DNA of 7,830 nucleotides from positions 1 to 7,830 of the forward strand of contig JALWJW010000034.1 of NCBI GenBank assembly GCA_026996935.1, given 5' to 3'. A program made the translations under genes and the position numbers. Below, one piece after another: positions 6,564-7,830 of the stretch. Below the pieces are notes generated by a model. That model saw only the letters and a program-made list of their open reading frames with translations. It was not told the origin of the DNA and made no database searches. This DNA comes from Hyphomicrobiales bacterium. Lineage in GTDB: Bacteria > Pseudomonadota > Alphaproteobacteria > Rhizobiales > Aestuariivirgaceae. Numbering within the stretch: position 1 is the first letter of the stretch; the number at the start of each line of letters is the position of its first letter.

Positions 6564-6590
6564 TGTATAGATGTTGATTAACAATGGCAA
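6564..6590 (-). promoter_or_regulatory. Candidate promoter of the aminopeptidase gene (TTGCCA-15-TATACA)
   Basis: On the minus strand, TTGCCA (6590-6585) and TATACA (6569-6564) are 15 bases apart. The -10 ends 8 bases before the ATG at 6555, so transcription would start at or next to the start codon, consistent with the missing Shine-Dalgarno. Spacing is short for a housekeeping promoter. Confidence 0.4.
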
Positions 6591-6651
6591 ATATTAACGT
6601 AAGATGAACGAAGCTATGCGTTGTTTGCATGCCAGCGTCTAGGTCTTAGCG

Positions 6652-6680
6652 TTAGTCTTTTTGCTGGGCAGCCCCATATA
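6652..6680 (+). promoter_or_regulatory. Candidate promoter of the DUF1127 gene
   Basis: TTAGTC (6652-6657) and CATATA (6675-6680) are separated by 17 bases, giving a start near 6687, about ten bases before the perfect dyad. The -35 is weak and the call rests mostly on the AT-rich CATATAAG and its position. Confidence 0.3.
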
Positions 6681-6697
6681 AGGTCGGCAATTGAGAT

Positions 6698-6720
6698 GTT
6701 GTCTTCATGATGAAGACAAC
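6698..6720. promoter_or_regulatory. Perfect 11+1+11 palindrome in the DUF1127 leader (probable operator or hairpin)
   Basis: GTTGTCTTCAT, one central G, then ATGAAGACAAC: both 11-base arms match without mismatch. It lies just downstream of the likely start point and 12 bases before the ribosome binding site of the DUF1127 gene. Its length and symmetry fit the operator of a dimeric repressor or a strong leader hairpin. No T tract follows, so it is not a terminator. Confidence 0.65.
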
Positions 6721-6732
6721 GAATTAAAACCT

Positions 6733-6739
6733 AGAGGAG
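6733..6739 (+). promoter_or_regulatory. Shine-Dalgarno AGAGGAG of the DUF1127 gene
   Basis: AGAGGAG lies 8 bases before the ATG at 6748. It rules out the longer open frame starting at TTG 6691, which would run through the palindrome. Confidence 0.75.
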
Positions 6740-6747
6740 TTCAGGTT

Positions 6748-6960
6748 ATGACTGCAATTACATTCGAATATAACACCGCCATTTTTAGTACCCTGTTTGC
6801 CTTGGTTACTAAGTTTCCTGTTAAAGTCGCAAACGGCATCTATCGTGCATACAAATGTAGGCAAGCTGAAAAACAGCTTTCTGCAATGGATGCCCATCTT
6901 CTTGCCGACATTGGTGTGGCGCGTGGTGATATTCATTCACGTGTTTGGGGCAAACTTTAA
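6748..6960 (+). CDS. Small DUF1127 (YjiS-like) domain protein
   Basis: This is a 70-residue basic protein. The C-terminal half carries the DUF1127 signature: an amphipathic helix around YRAYKCRQAEKQLSAMDAHL (32-51) followed by LADIGVARGDI (52-62), matching the family's L..DIG..R.(D/E)I pattern. The N-terminal half (about 9-29) is moderately hydrophobic and not recognised. From family knowledge, DUF1127 proteins are small, often several per alphaproteobacterial genome, and some act in RNA turnover or carbon, phosphate and stress adaptation; the job of this one cannot be told. It stands alone, divergent from the aminopeptidase gene and convergent with prmA, with its own strong ribosome binding site, an upstream palindrome and a downstream terminator. 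It lies between prmA and the aminopeptidase gene, a pair often adjacent in relatives. Confidence 0.85.
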   Translation: MTAITFEYNTAIFSTLFALVTKFPVKVANGIYRAYKCRQAEKQLSAMDAHLLADIGVARGDIHSRVWGKL

Positions 6961-6963
6961 GTT

Positions 6964-7074
6964 TAGAGCGTTTCATGTTTTGTTTGTTACGTAAACACTG
7001 CATGAAATGCAAAATCATCAATACCTTAAGTTTGTCGTTCTGGTTCAATGTGAACCAGAACGACTCTAGCTCTA
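6964..7074. repeat. RIME-like palindromic element with two stem-loops bounded by TAGAGC/GCTCTA
   Basis: The ends TAGAGC (6964-6969) and GCTCTA (7069-7074) are inverted copies. Inside are two hairpins. Stem I pairs GCGTTTCATG (6968-6977) with CATGAAATGC (7001-7010), one G-T wobble, with an inner TGTTT/AAACA stem. Stem II pairs GTCGTTCTGGTTC (7034-7046) with GAACCAGAACGAC (7052-7064), 13 perfect pairs and a 5-base loop. The whole could fold as a three-way junction. TAGAGC-ended palindromes are widespread intergenic repeats in Hyphomicrobiales, which is the likely class here. The right end contains the TAG stop codon of prmA (7074-7072). Neither hairpin is followed by a proper T tract. Whether other genomic copies exist cannot be seen from this window. 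Confidence 0.6.
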
Positions 7075-7830
7075 TTTCGTAAAGCGGCGGCCCAGCCATT
7101 CAGCGATCAATAATTGCCCGGTACGGTCAACGTGCCGGGTTTTTTTGTGTTTTGGTTTTGATGGATAGCCTAAGACAAATGTCGTCCAATTATCGAGGCG
7201 GTATCGTTTTTTAAGCACGAAGCCCCGGGCGCGCCATGCCGCATAGACCCAGCGTTCCTGATTACAGTTAAGGCCAGATAGCACGACGTGACCTGCTTTT
7301 GAGACAAGAGGGGCGATGTCTGGTGCAAGATCGACCAGGGGGCCAGCCAGAATGTTGGCGAAAATCAGATCGTAAGGGGCGTTGTTTTTGATGGCATTGT
7401 GGTCAATGCCAACCGCTGGCACGGTGGTGATGAATGGGGCGACATCATTAGCTATGGCGTTTTGTTTGGCAACATCTACGGCGATTGGGTCAATGTCGCT
7501 GGCGATGACAGGGATTTTTAGTGTTTTAGCCGCCGCAATGGCTAATACGCCTGTACCGCAACCAACGTCTAAAACTGAGCTGATACTCTGGGCGTTGGCG
7601 AGAAAATCAAGCGCTAGTAAGCATCCTGTTGTGGTGCCGTGGTGGCCAGTACCAAAGGCGGTGCCTGCATCAATTTCAAGGCAGGTGGCGGTGCGTGGGC
7701 GGGCAGCGCGGTCATGGGTGCCGTGGACAAAATAGCGACCTGCATGAACGGGCGATAAGCCTTTTAGAGATTCCTCAACCCAGTTTTTCTGCTCAACAGG
7801 TTTAATCGTAATGTCGCTGACCTTTAGCGA
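7072..7830 (-). CDS. prmA: Ribosomal protein L11 methyltransferase PrmA, 5' end outside window
   Basis: PrmA methylates lysines and the N-terminus of ribosomal protein L11 with S-adenosylmethionine in the cytoplasm. The frame is open without interruption from the right edge to the TAG at 7074-7072, giving 252 visible residues. Family motifs are clear: GRYFVHGTHD (31-40), AFGTGHHGTT (58-67), the SAM-binding LDVGCGTGVLAIAA (87-100), acidic D112/D114 at the next strand, and ANILAGPL (158-165). About 60-70 N-terminal residues should lie beyond the window. A shorter frame beginning at the in-frame GTG at 7422 is not the gene start. The family core appears to end near NWTTFVLG (214-221). The following 31 residues are basic, unrecognised and encoded opposite a rho-independent terminator of the + strand. 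The stop codon lies in the palindromic repeat. Confidence 0.93.
   Translation of the reverse strand, partial: SLKVSDITIKPVEQKNWVEESLKGLSPVHAGRYFVHGTHDRAARPRTATCLEIDAGTAFGTGHHGTTTGCLLALDFLANAQSISSVLDVGCGTGVLAIAAAKTLKIPVIASDIDPIAVDVAKQNAIANDVAPFITTVPAVGIDHNAIKNNAPYDLIFANILAGPLVDLAPDIAPLVSKAGHVVLSGLNCNQERWVYAAWRARGFVLKKRYRLDNWTTFVLGYPSKPKHKKTRHVDRTGQLLIAEWLGRRFTK
7117..7146 (+). terminator. Rho-independent terminator on the + strand, inside prmA
   Basis: CCCGGTACG (7117-7125), loop GTCAA, CGTGCCGGG (7131-7139), a 9-bp GC-rich stem with one wobble, is followed directly by seven T (7140-7146). It would end transcripts from the DUF1127 gene. It overlaps codons for the C-terminal tail of the convergent prmA gene; in the minus-strand direction there is no T tract after the stem, so prmA transcription should pass. 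Confidence 0.85.

Noticed and set aside
6556..6630. 25-residue N-terminal extension of aminopeptidase P from ATG 6630
   Set aside because: No Shine-Dalgarno, no family similarity and no convincing signal peptide; the family N-terminus fits ATG 6555.
7034..7064. 13-bp hairpin as a rho-independent terminator
   Set aside because: Neither strand has a T tract after the stem; the real + strand terminator is at 7117-7146. It is better explained as part of the palindromic repeat.
7072..7422. Short methyltransferase fragment starting at GTG 7422 as a separate gene or frameshift product
   Set aside because: The same frame stays open to the window edge and contains the SAM-binding and AFGTGHH motifs, so it is one uninterrupted prmA.
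7382..7735. 117-codon + strand open frame opposite prmA
   Set aside because: The minus strand carries continuous PrmA motifs over the same bases; this frame is its shadow.

Overview
The window reads as a chromosomal segment of an alphaproteobacterium of moderate GC, possibly of the Hyphomicrobiales. The evidence is the style of the LigA, PrmA and three-domain aminopeptidase P proteins, a small DUF1127 (YjiS-like) gene, and a TAGAGC...GCTCTA palindromic intergenic element like those common in that group. No phage, transposase, tRNA, rRNA or CRISPR was seen. Coding density is high, and the longest stretch without a gene is about 190 bases (6556-6747).

Layout. On the + strand, 1-1406 is the 3' two thirds of ligA (NAD-dependent DNA ligase). 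Its frame continues to the left edge of the window but is broken by an in-frame TAG at 39-41, where the family has a conserved Trp. Convergent to it is an EamA/DMT-family transporter gene (1419-2381, -). Next comes a minus-strand block transcribed right to left: an EF-hand periplasmic protein (4660-4076), an ECF-type sigma factor (4013-3342), a single-span anti-sigma-like membrane protein (3345-2971) and a membrane-anchored periplasmic sensor of the heavy-metal-resistance/CnrX type (2974-2456). The last three genes are joined by two 4-base ATGA overlaps. Upstream are aminopeptidase P (6555-4741, -), a divergent DUF1127 gene (6748-6960, +) and the 3' part of prmA (7830-7072, -), which runs off the right edge.

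How it fits together. The sigma/anti-sigma/sensor trio has the architecture of the Cupriavidus CnrH-CnrY-CnrX metal-responsive regulator. A four-EF-hand secreted protein with His/Met-rich ends sits directly upstream, which makes a small envelope ion-sensing locus the most interesting system here. Its signal and target genes are not visible. The second notable area is 6556-7167. The DUF1127 gene has an 11+1+11 palindrome in its leader and is followed by a multi-hairpin RIME-like repeat. A rho-independent terminator for the same strand lies inside the 3' end of the convergent prmA gene, under an atypical basic C-terminal tail.
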